Positions 26,427 to 35,956 of a DNA stretch of 64,000 nt are shown here, piece after piece. Position 1 is the first letter of the stretch. Every line of letters begins with the position of its first letter. The DNA is taken from the NCBI RefSeq assembly GCF_023272795.1, contig NZ_CP096829.1, forward strand, positions 3,844,001-3,908,000, read 5' to 3'. The position numbers and the translations under genes were made by a program. The notes below the pieces were generated by a model. It was not told the origin of the DNA. It made no database searches and was given only the letters and a program-made list of their open reading frames with translations. This DNA comes from Flavobacterium humidisoli. Its GTDB lineage: Bacteria > Bacteroidota > Bacteroidia > Flavobacteriales > Flavobacteriaceae.

Positions 26427-29400
26427 TTAATTATTCTTTTCTGTTATTAGTTTTTCCAGCCTTTCTAGGCGCAAATTCATTGCTTTTGAAGCTTCTTTCA
26501 ATTCTTTTATTTCTTTATCTTTTGCTTCAATCTCTTTATTTTGCTCTATAATGTGTAAATAAATTTCTTCTGTTTTTTCTAATAACTGAATTGATAGTTC
26601 AGACATATTAAATGCGTATCCTTCTTTCGTTTTTTCGAGCTTGTTAATAGGGGTTATTCCGGGAAGATGTTTGTGTTTTTTAATATAATCTTCAATTTCT
26701 GGTAGACGTTTAAATTTATAATCAGCCTTGATTTCGGATTTTCCTTTAAAATAATCTTCAAATACATAATCAGCATAGTAGGTATTTACTGTTGAAATTG
26801 CGCCGTTAACTCTCAGTTTTTCATTTGGTGCAGTAGATGAGGTTGTGTATCCAATTCCTACCCATCCATTAGTATAAATATCTTCTGAATTTAGTGTAGC
26901 TCCAGTGTGGGTTGTTGTACTATACCAAGGTTCTTTTACCGCAGCGCCTAAATCTAATTGAGTTAGTATTTTGTTTTCGTCTGTATAATCTAGGGTTCCT
27001 GTTGTAGCATTTACTTGTAAATTGGTTAATGTTTCCGATTCTCCAATTAAATCAACCATTTTAAATTCTGTGGCATTTCCATGTTCATCACTATAAATCA
27101 AAGAGTGATTTGCACCATCATATACTAACGATGTTAAGGTTTCTACACCTTTCACCAAAACTGATAAATCAATTGGATTAGGCGTATTTGTTTCATCTGT
27201 ATAAGTCAAAGTATGCAAATCAAATAATTGCCCAAATGGATCTGTTATTTGTGTAACAACATCTTTTAAAGAAGTTACAGTTTCTTTCACCTCAACAGGT
27301 GTGCCACCAGCTTCATTTGTATAGGTGGCGATAATGTTACCAGTAGTTACAATTGGATTTATTGTAGTTAGGGTTTCGCTGGCCTTAATAGCAGGAGTTA
27401 AATCTAATGCAGCACTTGCTAATCCGTTTACGGTTGTGGTTAAGCTCGTTCCAGTCAGTGATGTTGCATTGCTGTTGATTATAGGGACTGCCGTTCCGGC
27501 AACTCCGTTTACTGTGGTGCTTAAATCATTTCCTGCTGATGTATTGACTACTGTTGTCGCTGGAACTAAAGAACTTGCAGTTACAGTTTTTAAAACGCCA
27601 GTTGCATCTGCCACGACAACATTATCAGTTCCTGAAACACTTGGCTGTAAACCTTCTACACGAACAGGATTTATACCTGTTAAAGGCTTTACGTGTAAAG
27701 TGTTTGTGGGTGCATCAATACCTATTCCAACATTTACAGCATCAGCTGCCATACCTCCTAAAACCAAACTATTGCTTGTTGCTACTTTTGAATTATTTCC
27801 AATAGCTGTCGAATTATTTATAGGGTTACTATTTGTTGGATTGGCATTATTACCAATAAAGGTATTTCCAGAACCATTAAATCCGCCAATACCACCAGCA
27901 ACAGAACCTACTGCTGTATTATTACTTCCTGTTTGATTACTTGCAAGTGCTGAGTAACCTACTGTGGTGTTATGATTTCCCGAAGCATTTTCCTGCATGG
28001 CAAGAAGTCCGGTTGCAGTATTAAAATCACCTATTGTATTAGTAGACAAGGCATAGGTTCCTAAAGCAGTATTATTAGATCCTGTTGTATTGCTATATAG
28101 GGTAAAATTTCCTAAAGCAGTATTAGATTCCCCCGAAGTATTTGAAGGAAGTGTAGATGTCCCCAAAGCAACATTCCGAATCCCAGTCGAAGCTATATTT
28201 AATGCATTAACACCAAAAGAAGTGTTGTCTGTTTCAATTCTTCCAGCTGGCATATTATTTCTTCTAAAAACCAGGTTTACATTATCTGTTGTGCCTAAGA
28301 AATTTAAACTAGCATCTGTTCCTGTGTTACCAAAAATATTCCAACTATTTGCGTTAAGAGTTGCAGGGGTAATTGTTTTTAAAATACCAGTCGCATCTGA
28401 CACAACAATATTATCTGTTATTCCTCCTGTCTGCAACCCCTCTATTGCCAGTGTATTTGTTACATCGGTAGTAATTACTGTTGGAGTCGTAAGTGTTCCG
28501 CCTAATTTTATATTTCCGTTATTAGCCGTTAAACCATTGTCAGCAGTCGATAAAACAGATACTCCGGGAGTTGTCGCAATTCCATTTACAGTAGACACTA
28601 AAATACCGTTTGTAGTAGTTATAACATTGCTATTAATAATTGGTGCTCCAGTGCTTGTCACTCCGTTTACCGTTACTGTTGAAGTATTGGCAGAAGAAGC
28701 GTTTGATACTGTTGTTGCCGCTGTAATTCCAGATGGTGTAAGTAATGCTCCGCCATCGGTTCCTATAGCAAGGATATTGCCAGCATCGGCGCTTTTTAAA
28801 ACTGCAGTCTGTATGTCTGCATTTTCATTTGTATAGGTGATAACACCTGTTGCAGTATCTTGAGAAAGATTGGTTGTAGTTTCTCCAGAAGCAATTGCAG
28901 GAGCCAGATCCAGCGCTGTACTTGATATTCCGTTTACGGTTGTGGTTAAACTAGTTCCAGTCAGTGATGTGGCATTGCTGTTAATTATAGGAACTGCAGT
29001 TCCTGTTACTCCATTTACAGTAGTGCTTAAACTGTTTGCGATTGAGGTGTTTGAAACTGTAGTAGCGGGAATTAATGAGCTTGGTGTTACTGTTCTTAAA
29101 ATGCCTGTTGCATCAGCTACTATGATGTTGTCTGTTCCCGACAAACTAGCCTGCAGCCCTTCTATGCGAACAGGATTTACACCAGTTAATGGTTTTATGT
29201 GTAAAGTATTTGTTGGTGTATCAATACCTATTCCAACATTTACAGCATCAGCCGCACTGCCTCCTAAAACTAAACTATTGCTCGTTGCGACTCTCGCGTT
29301 GTAACCAACAGCAGTGGCATTGGAGACATTTAATCCTGATGCACTTAAATTAGCTCCAGCGCCCAAAAATGTATTATTAGAAGCTGTGGTGTTATTATTG

Positions 29401-31853
29401 CCAGCACCATTACCGAATGCAGTATTTCTATTGCCGCTAGTATTACCTGACAGAGAGCCATATCCAGAAGAAGTGTTAAAATTTCCTGTCGTATTGTCTA
29501 GCAAGGCTAAATGTCCAGATGCAGTATTTTCAGCACCAGTTGTATTATTATATAATGAATTTTCACCCATTGCGGTATTATAAAATCCAGATGTATTGCT
29601 AAAAAGGGAATATCTACCCATTGCAGTATTTCCTGTTCCAGTAGAAGCAATATTTAGTGCGAACACCCCAAAAGATGTATTGTTGCGATTAAGTAAACCC
29701 GCTGGATTATTATCTCTCTTGAAAACCAAATCATGATCATCTGTTGTTCCTATAAAATTAACAGATTCATTAGTTCCGCTATTGCCTAATAAATGCCAAT
29801 CATTTACATTTAAAGCTGTAGATGATATTGTTTTTAAAACTCCACCAGTACCTGAAACTACTATATTATCATTTACTGTTCCAGCCTGTAAACCAGTTAT
29901 GGCTAAAGTATTCGCAGAATCAGTAATTATTGTTGTTGGAGTTAACAGTGATCCGCCTAATTGAACGTTACCGTTTACTGTAGTTAATCCATTATCAGAT
30001 GATATTACTATTGGGACGGGGGCAGTTGCTACTCCATTTACGGTTGATATTAAGTCACCATTTACAGCTGTTAAAGTATTGGTCGTGCCCGCAGCAAGTG
30101 CAGGAGCCAGATCCAGCGCAGTGCTTGCTACTCCGTTTACGGTTGTGGTCAAACTAGTTCCCGTGATTGATGTGGCGTTGCTGTTGATAATTGGCGCTCC
30201 GGTACTTGTCACTCCGTTTACCGTTACTGTTGAAGTATTAACTGTTGAAGCATTTGAAACGCCGCTTACAGCATCTGAAGTTGTAGAAACTCCATTTACA
30301 TTAGAGGTTAGGGTATTGCCAGCCAGGCTCAGAGCATTGGTTGTGCCTGCTGTAATTGCGGGAGTTAAATCTAATGCAGTACTTGCAACTCCATTAACAG
30401 TTGTGGTTAAAGTTGCGCCTGTTAATGCCGTTTCGTTGCTGTTGATAATTGGCGCTCCGGTACTTGTCACTCCGTTTACCGTTACTGTTGCAGTATTAAC
30501 TGTTGATGTATTAGAAACAGTAGTAATACTTGTAATTGCAGTAGGGGTTAATAGAGCACCTCCATCATTACCAGCAGTAATTATATTAGTAGGCTCAGAA
30601 CTAATGACATTCGACGTGACCGCAACTCCGGTTTCATTAGTAAAAGTAATTACTCCCGTTACTGGATCTTGACTTTGAGTTGTCACTGTTTCTTTAATAT
30701 CAACAGATAATCCAGCTTCATTATTATATGTTGCTATAGTGTTTCCTGTTGTCAGAGCAGGAGTTATTGTTGTAACTGTTTCAGCATCACCAACCAAATC
30801 AACCAAATTAATTACTGTTGGAGTTCCACTTTCACCATTATATGTTAAGGTTTTCGCTGTTTGATCGTAAACTAATGTTGTCTGAGTTTCTGCATCACCT
30901 ACCAAATCCAATAAATTAATTGTATATGGTGCAGCCTTTTCATCTATATAAGTTAAAGTATTTGCTGTACTATCATATGTAAGACTTGTTAGTGTTTCAT
31001 TTGCTTTGATGATGTTGGTTAATTGATTGATAAAAGTTGAATTATTTAAAATTGTATTCGCATTGTTTATTACATCTCCAACTATATCAATTGTAGTTTT
31101 AGTTGCATTCTCGCTTGTATAGGTGTATTGACCATTATTAGCAGCATCCTTCTCTAGTGTAGTAATCGTTTCATTAGCTTTTACAATAGTACTAATATCA
31201 ATTATTTGTGTATTACCAGAAGCATCAACATAACTAAACTGATTTGTTGTAGAGTCAAAAGTTACATTTCCCTCCGTTTTATTTACAATATCCTGAATGA
31301 TATTTGTTACTGCTGGATTGTTTACAATCGTACTGAAATTAGTTGTTACATCGCCAACAATGTCTATATTCACAGCTATACCGGCTTCGTTAGTATAGGT
31401 ATAAGAACCAGCACCATTATTTATAAGTGAGGTGATTGTTTCATTTGCTTTTACAATTGAGCTTATATCAATAATTTGCGTATTTCCTGAAGCGTCAATA
31501 TAAGTGAATTGTTGATTTGTAGGGTTGTAAATAACTGTACCTGGATTTGTAGTTATTTCATTTGATATTACAATTCTATTCCATTTGTTATCATACCAGT
31601 AGTAATAACCTGGTTTAATATCAGAAATAGTAGAAGTATTAAATACCAATAAACTATTAACATTGCCATTTGAAATTGTAGTGGCATCAGTCGAACCTGT
31701 TAAGCTAATTTTAGGAATTAATACACCTTTGTCGGCTGCAACAACTTCTAATTGAGAAGATGCATTTGGCATTGGTGTTCCAATACCTACTTGAGCGTTT
31801 ATTGGACCTAAATAGCAAATAATAAAAAATGTAAGGAGTAATGTTTTTTTCAT
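26427..31853 (-). CDS. Giant trimeric-autotransporter-like repeat protein (1808 aa)
   Basis: I take the start at MKKTLLLTFFIICYL (31853), which has a clean signal peptide ending PINAQ. N-terminal VGIGTPMPNASSQLEV is the usual opening of Bacteroidota tail-fibre-like surface proteins. The body has ETITSL/YTYTNEAG repeats, two YadA-head-like modules built of N-T-x-x-G-x-x-[SA]-L repeats, and many S-T-T-V-N-G-V repeats. The C-terminus has an intramolecular-chaperone-like segment (YADYVFEDYFKG..., IKKHKHLPGI) and a coiled coil. Long trimeric fibre is the likely structure. There is no T9SS CTD, so its export route is unclear. Codon repetition makes assembly errors possible. Confidence 0.8.
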   Translation of the reverse strand: MKKTLLLTFFIICYLGPINAQVGIGTPMPNASSQLEVVAADKGVLIPKISLTGSTDATTISNGNVNSLLVFNTSTISDIKPGYYYWYDNKWNRIVISNEITTNPGTVIYNPTNQQFTYIDASGNTQIIDISSIVKANETITSLINNGAGSYTYTNEAGIAVNIDIVGDVTTNFSTIVNNPAVTNIIQDIVNKTEGNVTFDSTTNQFSYVDASGNTQIIDISTIVKANETITTLEKDAANNGQYTYTSENATKTTIDIVGDVINNANTILNNSTFINQLTNIIKANETLTSLTYDSTANTLTYIDEKAAPYTINLLDLVGDAETQTTLVYDQTAKTLTYNGESGTPTVINLVDLVGDAETVTTITPALTTGNTIATYNNEAGLSVDIKETVTTQSQDPVTGVITFTNETGVAVTSNVISSEPTNIITAGNDGGALLTPTAITSITTVSNTSTVNTATVTVNGVTSTGAPIINSNETALTGATLTTTVNGVASTALDLTPAITAGTTNALSLAGNTLTSNVNGVSTTSDAVSGVSNASTVNTSTVTVNGVTSTGAPIINSNATSITGTSLTTTVNGVASTALDLAPALAAGTTNTLTAVNGDLISTVNGVATAPVPIVISSDNGLTTVNGNVQLGGSLLTPTTIITDSANTLAITGLQAGTVNDNIVVSGTGGVLKTISSTALNVNDWHLLGNSGTNESVNFIGTTDDHDLVFKRDNNPAGLLNRNNTSFGVFALNIASTGTGNTAMGRYSLFSNTSGFYNTAMGENSLYNNTTGAENTASGHLALLDNTTGNFNTSSGYGSLSGNTSGNRNTAFGNGAGNNNTTASNNTFLGAGANLSASGLNVSNATAVGYNARVATSNSLVLGGSAADAVNVGIGIDTPTNTLHIKPLTGVNPVRIEGLQASLSGTDNIIVADATGILRTVTPSSLIPATTVSNTSIANSLSTTVNGVTGTAVPIINSNATSLTGTSLTTTVNGISSTALDLAPAIASGETTTNLSQDTATGVITYTNENADIQTAVLKSADAGNILAIGTDGGALLTPSGITAATTVSNASSANTSTVTVNGVTSTGAPIINSNVITTTNGILVSTVNGIATTPGVSVLSTADNGLTANNGNIKLGGTLTTPTVITTDVTNTLAIEGLQTGGITDNIVVSDATGILKTITPATLNANSWNIFGNTGTDASLNFLGTTDNVNLVFRRNNMPAGRIETDNTSFGVNALNIASTGIRNVALGTSTLPSNTSGESNTALGNFTLYSNTTGSNNTALGTYALSTNTIGDFNTATGLLAMQENASGNHNTTVGYSALASNQTGSNNTAVGSVAGGIGGFNGSGNTFIGNNANPTNSNPINNSTAIGNNSKVATSNSLVLGGMAADAVNVGIGIDAPTNTLHVKPLTGINPVRVEGLQPSVSGTDNVVVADATGVLKTVTASSLVPATTVVNTSAGNDLSTTVNGVAGTAVPIINSNATSLTGTSLTTTVNGLASAALDLTPAIKASETLTTINPIVTTGNIIATYTNEAGGTPVEVKETVTSLKDVVTQITDPFGQLFDLHTLTYTDETNTPNPIDLSVLVKGVETLTSLVYDGANHSLIYSDEHGNATEFKMVDLIGESETLTNLQVNATTGTLDYTDENKILTQLDLGAAVKEPWYSTTTHTGATLNSEDIYTNGWVGIGYTTSSTAPNEKLRVNGAISTVNTYYADYVFEDYFKGKSEIKADYKFKRLPEIEDYIKKHKHLPGITPINKLEKTKEGYAFNMSELSIQLLEKTEEIYLHIIEQNKEIEAKDKEIKELKEASKAMNLRLERLEKLITEKNN
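27385..28520. repeat. Long intragenic duplication, C-terminal copy
   Basis: The segment encoding the NTLHVKPLTGINPVRVEGLQ block, a YadA-like head and flanking V-N-G repeats is a diverged copy of 28890-30000. For instance the ACTCCNTTTAC...GTGCTTAAA stretch near 27505 reappears near 29010, giving an offset of about 1.5 kb. Boundaries are approximate. Confidence 0.75.
28890..30000. repeat. Long intragenic duplication, N-terminal copy
   Basis: Partner of 27385-28520, with the same succession of modules (V-N-G repeats, NTLHIKPLTGVNPVRIEGLQ, YadA-like head, DNNPAG/NNMPAG block) in the giant repeat protein. Boundaries are approximate. Confidence 0.75.
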
Positions 31854-31993
31854 TTTTAAATATTTTAAATTGTGCAATAGTCGTTAAGGAGCAGACTTTT
31901 CTAAATTCAAGGAATATAAAATGAGGCTTTGTATTGAAAAACAACCAAAAGAAAGGCAGGTAGTGTTTTTGTAAGATATTATTTGTAGAATTA

Positions 31994-32022
31994 TAAAGGT
32001 AGAAATTTTACATAACGACAAA
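31994..32022 (-). promoter_or_regulatory. Candidate promoter of the giant repeat protein
   Basis: On the minus strand TTTG (32022-32019) is followed after 17 bp by TACCTTTA (32001-31994), one base off TAnnTTTG. Transcription would begin near 31988, leaving a leader of about 135 nt before the start at 31853. Confidence 0.4.
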
Positions 32023-32540
32023 TGTTAAAAAAATATAGAGTTATATTTATTTTTTGTCATCTGCCCAATATTTATGAAACGTTTAGATAGGAATACTAAA
32101 AACAGAGCGCATTGACAAGGAATTTTTAATAGCGCTCCATGCTTCAAAAAATGGTTGCATTTTATAATATGAAACAATTTTGATTTATTTGAAACAATAA
32201 AAAAGCTAGTATTGAGTATGTAATTACTTGATAAACAGTGTTTTTTTTGTAAATAACCTATTCTTTGAATTAGTTAATTCCACTTTGAAGTACAAGTGAA
32301 TGAATAAATCATAACATCACGATTGAAAATCTTAGGTTTTTGCTCAATCAATAATGCTGTAAAACAAGATTAAATGTATTATTTCTTAATGACCGTTATC
32401 ACAATAAACTTCGACAATTGATACTCTCGAAGAATGAAGTTGAATTATAAAAAAAATTGGAAAACTAGAATATAAAGACATAGAAGCGAGTTAATTATAT
32501 TCTCAAAAAGTATTAAAGAAAAAAAAATGAGGAGGGGGCT
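32023..32540. other. Gene-free stretch of about 520 bp
   Basis: AT-rich sequence between the surface-protein promoter and the recombinase remnant, with no convincing open frame, RNA or palindrome that I can see. Short translated pieces do not match any family I recognise. Confidence 0.4.
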
Positions 32541-32559
32541 GACCCTTTCTCGATGCAGA

Positions 32560-32755
32560 AAGTTATTTATAGCCGGAATATTAAAAATTGATGACTATAA
32601 CGAACTAAAAAAAGAGAATCAAGTCACACCAAAAATCTTAAAAATTAAAAGCTATTGATGGAAAAAATCAAATAGAAGAAAAAACATTAGTTGAAATCTT
32701 TCAAAGATTTCTGAATTTGAGGCCTCAGATAAAAGACGTCTTTTAAATTTTTCAT
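32560..32755 (+). pseudogene. Decayed C-terminal fragment of a site-specific serine recombinase
   Basis: In shifting frames the + strand reads C-RKLFIAGILKIDDYNELKKE, then KAIDGKNQIEEKTLVEIF, then FEASDKRRLLNF. This order matches the C-terminal coiled-coil region of large serine recombinases of Bacteroidota (K-x-LFL-x-G-x-I-x-x-D-D-Y-x-x-L-K-x-E ... S-D-x-K-R-R-L-L-N). Stops and frameshifts rule out function. The match is from memory of the motif and the ends are approximate. It marks a scar of a past mobile element in this gene-poor kilobase. Confidence 0.45.
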
Positions 32756-32772
32756 AATGCAATACTCCGTGA

Positions 32773-32835
32773 TTCTGTCACAAAAATTATACAGGATAAA
32801 AACTGTATAATTTGCCTGAGCTTTTTGTGACAGAA
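32773..32835. repeat. Double nested hairpin with 14-bp perfect arms
   Basis: TTCTGTCACAAAAA (32773-32786) pairs perfectly with TTTTTGTGACAGAA (32822-32835). Directly inside, TTATACAG (32787-32794) pairs with CTGTATAA (32803-32810). The same sequence in a degenerate form occurs at 46908-46990, so it is a dispersed family and not only a terminator. Confidence 0.8.
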
Positions 32836-32900
32836 AAAAGTATCAAGTCTTCAAGGTTGAACGTATACTATTATCGCAATAAGTAACATATCTAATAACA

Positions 32901-33530
32901 TTAATAAACTTTCGTTATCATTTCATCTATAGGCAAACGAACTTTTTTCGTAGCTGCCATATAGTCTTTCTCCGAATCCCGATATCCTAAAGCGAGGATA
33001 ACTGTAGACTGCAATCCTTTTTCTTTCAAACCCAAAACGGCATCGATAATGGCGGCATTAAATCCTTCGATAGGAGTGGCGTCCACTTTCAATTCTGCCG
33101 CAGCAATAAGTGCAGTTCCTAGAGCAATATAAGCCTGTTTGGCGGCCCAAAGGGCTTTTTGCTCTGCGTTAATAGCACTAAAATAGGAATGCAATCCATT
33201 TCTAAATCCTGATAAGGCACCAGCATCAAGACCTCTTTGTTTTTCTGTCATTGCCATGTAATCGTCAATGTAAGTCGAAGACATGTCAGTGAATGCAGCA
33301 AAAACTAGCAAATGAGAGCAAGAGCTAATCTGTCCGTTATACGAATCAGCACCTAATTTCTTTTGGATTTCTGGATTGCTTACAACAAAAACACGATAAG
33401 ATTGCAGACCGCAAGAAGATGCTGAAAGATTTATAGCCTCTAAGATCTGATCGACCTTTTCTTCTGTTACTTTAATGTTACTGTAAGCTTTTGTGGCGTA
33501 GCGCCATTTTAAATTTTCTATCAAATTCAT
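32901..33530 (-). CDS. Nitroreductase-family NAD(P)H oxidoreductase
   Basis: 209-aa FMN-dependent oxidoreductase; I start at MNLIENLKWRYATKAYS (33530), the family's normal N-terminus, rather than the frame nine codons longer. The FMN-binding R-Y-A-T-K-A-Y segment (residues 10-16), NLSASSCGLQSYRVFVV, and the C-terminal ALGYRDSEKDYMAATKKVRLP are typical of NfnB/YfkO-like enzymes. They reduce nitro-aromatics, quinones or enones with NAD(P)H. It is cytosolic and stands alone, downstream of the hairpin element. Confidence 0.92.
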   Translation of the reverse strand: MNLIENLKWRYATKAYSNIKVTEEKVDQILEAINLSASSCGLQSYRVFVVSNPEIQKKLGADSYNGQISSCSHLLVFAAFTDMSSTYIDDYMAMTEKQRGLDAGALSGFRNGLHSYFSAINAEQKALWAAKQAYIALGTALIAAAELKVDATPIEGFNAAIIDAVLGLKEKGLQSTVILALGYRDSEKDYMAATKKVRLPIDEMITKVY

Positions 33531-33672
33531 TACTATGTCTATCTTAAGTTTTGGCAAATATAAATGATATTGTTTTCTTTTTCGAGTTTTTGAAGTGCTC
33601 TAGGAAACTCCAAATCAAATCATTTCAGTTCACTAAAGAATATTTATCTGTTTTTCTTCATTATTATGTTTG

Positions 33673-33695
33673 TTTAAAGATTAATAATCTTTAAA
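33673..33695. promoter_or_regulatory. Candidate operator: 23-bp palindrome upstream of mesX
   Basis: TTTAAAGATTA (33673-33683) and TAATCTTTAAA (33685-33695) are perfect 11-bp inverted arms around one base. It lies 103 bp upstream of mesX in the gap shared with the divergent nitroreductase. A dimeric repressor or activator is the obvious reader; Lrp encoded downstream at 37296 is one candidate. AT-rich palindromes also arise by chance. Confidence 0.45.
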
Positions 33696-33797
33696 AATTT
33701 ATATAAAAAGAATAATTATCTGATTTTAAGTATAAATAAAAATATTTAATCTTTTATTTTCAAATTTGCAGGATAAAAAACTAAATATTATCATCAG

Positions 33798-34850
33798 ATG
33801 AAAGCGAACATACAAGAAGATAGGGGAATAAACGAAAAGCAGGATATTGAAAACACCCAGAATACAATCAAGAATGATTTTGCATTCAAATTAAAGAGCA
33901 CTTGTTTAGATGAAAATTATCACCCCTCAAGTCAAACGCGTTTGACAACCAATTTTGCCAACTTGGCCAGAGGAGCTAGTCGCAAGCAAAACTTACGTAA
34001 TGCCTTAAATATGATTAACAATCGATTCAATGCATTGGCTCATCTGGATAATCCAAAAGGGGATCGTTACCGTGTAGAACTTGAAATCCTCACAGTAACA
34101 ATGAGTATTGATGATAAGAATGGTAGTAACGATCTACCGATGATTGAAGTTTTAAAAACCAATATTATTGACCGTAATACTGGCCAGCAAATCGAAGGAA
34201 TTGCCGGAAATAATTATTCCTCTTATGTTCGGGATTATGATTTCAGTATTTTATTGATTGAGCACAATAAAAATAAATCTACTTTTTCTATTCCTGAAAA
34301 TTTTGGTGATTTGCACGGAAAACTTTATAAGTGCTTTGTGAATTCTTCCACTTATAAAGAGCATTTTAAGATGTCACCGATCATTTGTCTCAGTGTATCG
34401 AGTAACAAAACGTATACTCGCACGGAGTATCAGCATCCGGTTCTGGGTTTTGAGTATCTGCAGGATCAGTACTCTATCACTGATGAATATTTCTCTAAAA
34501 TGGGTTTAAAAGTTCGTTTTTTCATGCCTGCGAATAGTGTGGCACCAATGGCTTTTTATCATTCTGGAGATCTGCTTGCTGATTATACTGATCTTGGACT
34601 AATCAGCTCAATAAGCACGATGGAGACTTTCCAGAAGATTTATCGCCCTGAAATTTACAATGCAAATTCAGTGGCTGGGAAAATCTATCAACCTAGTCTT
34701 AAACACGATGATTATTCACTTACCCGCGTGGTTTATGACCGCGAAGAGCGCAGTCGACTGGCTGTTGAACAGGGTAAATATGCAGAAGAACATTTCATTA
34801 AGCCTTACAAAAGTCTCTTGGAACAATGGTCTGCTAATTTTACCCTTTAA
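33798..34850 (+). CDS. mesX: MesX, putative oxygenase partner of methionine synthase MesD (DUF1852)
   Basis: 350-aa DUF1852 protein (FKLKSTCLDENYHPSSQTRLTTNFANLARG near the start, SYVRDYDFSILLIEHNK mid-protein, PVLGFEYLQ later). DUF1852 genes pair with a short MetE-like gene; the pair was reported as MesX-MesD, a folate-independent methionine synthase in which MesX is needed for activity and thought to use oxygen. Here mesD starts 30 bp downstream, which confirms the pairing. No signal peptide. The methyl donor is not established. Confidence 0.88.
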   Translation: MKANIQEDRGINEKQDIENTQNTIKNDFAFKLKSTCLDENYHPSSQTRLTTNFANLARGASRKQNLRNALNMINNRFNALAHLDNPKGDRYRVELEILTVTMSIDDKNGSNDLPMIEVLKTNIIDRNTGQQIEGIAGNNYSSYVRDYDFSILLIEHNKNKSTFSIPENFGDLHGKLYKCFVNSSTYKEHFKMSPIICLSVSSNKTYTRTEYQHPVLGFEYLQDQYSITDEYFSKMGLKVRFFMPANSVAPMAFYHSGDLLADYTDLGLISSISTMETFQKIYRPEIYNANSVAGKIYQPSLKHDDYSLTRVVYDREERSRLAVEQGKYAEEHFIKPYKSLLEQWSANFTL

Positions 34851-34880
34851 TTGATTACAACGCATTAATATTATACTATT

Positions 34881-35912
34881 ATGAAGAAATTATTATTACC
34901 CACCTCTATTGTTGGAAGTTTACCTAAACCTGCCTGGCTTGCACCACCCGAAAAACTTTGGTCGCCATGGAAATTAGAAGGTGATCAGCTGCTTGAAGGG
35001 AAACAAGATGCTTTACGCATTTCTTTGCAGGAACAGCAATTGGCAGATCTAGATATTATTTGTGATGGCGAGCAGACACGCCAGCATTTTGTAACGACTT
35101 TTATCGAACATTTAAGCGGTGTAGATTTTGAAAATCGTAAAACAGTAAAAATCCGTAACCGTTATGACGCGAGTGTTCCAGTGGTCGTAGGTGAGGTTGC
35201 ACGCCAGAAAGCAGTTTTTGTTGAAGATGCTAAATTCTTACGTAAACAGACTACTAAGCCTATAAAATGGGCATTGCCAGGCCCTCTGACAATGGTAGAT
35301 ACCTTGTACGACGACCATTATAAAAGCCGGGAAAAATTGGCATGGGAATTTGCGAAAGCACTCAATGAAGAAGCAAGAGAACTTCAAGACGCAGGAGTAG
35401 ATATTATCCAGTTTGATGAACCTGCATTTAATGTGTTCTTTGATGAAGTAAACGATTGGGGAATGGCAGCATTAGAACGAGCCATTGAAGGTTTACACTG
35501 TCAAACTGCAGTTCATATTTGTTATGGTTATGGAATACAGGCAAATACTGATTGGAAAAAGACATTAGGTTCAGAGTGGCGACAATACGAAGAAATTTTT
35601 CCGAAAATTCAAAAATCAAAAATTGATGTGGTGTCTTTAGAATGTCACAACTCCAATGTGCCTTTAAATTTAATGGAACTTGTTCGCGGTAAAAAAGTAA
35701 TGGTCGGTGCCATTGATGTGGCAACCAACACTATCGAAACACCAGAAGAAGTAGCTGATACCCTGCGTAAAGCTCTTGAGTTTGTCGATGCCGAAAATCT
35801 TTACCCTTCTACAAATTGCGGTATGGCTCCGCTATCTCGAAACGTAGCCAGAGGCAAGTTAAGTGCTTTAAGCGCAGGAGCAGAAATTATACGCAAAGAA
35901 CTTGGGATTTAG
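34881..35912 (+). CDS. mesD: MesD, folate-independent methionine synthase (MetE C-terminal-like)
   Basis: 343-aa protein corresponding to the catalytic C-terminal barrel of cobalamin-independent methionine synthase, lacking the folate-binding N-terminal half. The zinc ligands are visible as H-x-C in VHICYG (about residue 212-214), E in SLECHNS and C in TNCGMAPLS near residue 314. The MesD class requires MesX, encoded 30 bp upstream. It transfers a methyl group from an unknown donor to homocysteine. A TTG-started transporter and hairpins follow. Confidence 0.9.
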   Translation: MKKLLLPTSIVGSLPKPAWLAPPEKLWSPWKLEGDQLLEGKQDALRISLQEQQLADLDIICDGEQTRQHFVTTFIEHLSGVDFENRKTVKIRNRYDASVPVVVGEVARQKAVFVEDAKFLRKQTTKPIKWALPGPLTMVDTLYDDHYKSREKLAWEFAKALNEEARELQDAGVDIIQFDEPAFNVFFDEVNDWGMAALERAIEGLHCQTAVHICYGYGIQANTDWKKTLGSEWRQYEEIFPKIQKSKIDVVSLECHNSNVPLNLMELVRGKKVMVGAIDVATNTIETPEEVADTLRKALEFVDAENLYPSTNCGMAPLSRNVARGKLSALSAGAEIIRKELGI

Positions 35913-35956
35913 TCTCAATGTATTAATTAGAATATGGTTTCCCTGTTTGAAGCCTG

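Noticed and set aside
27325-30672. Several long + strand frames opposite the giant repeat protein
   Set aside because: They are antisense to the repeat-rich gene; their hydrophobic, Val/Leu/Pro-rich translations reflect the complement of Thr/Asn/Val repeats.
26427-31853. Repeated units that could look like a CRISPR array
   Set aside because: The repeats are in-frame protein repeats of variable length and sequence; no spacers or cas genes are present anywhere in the window.
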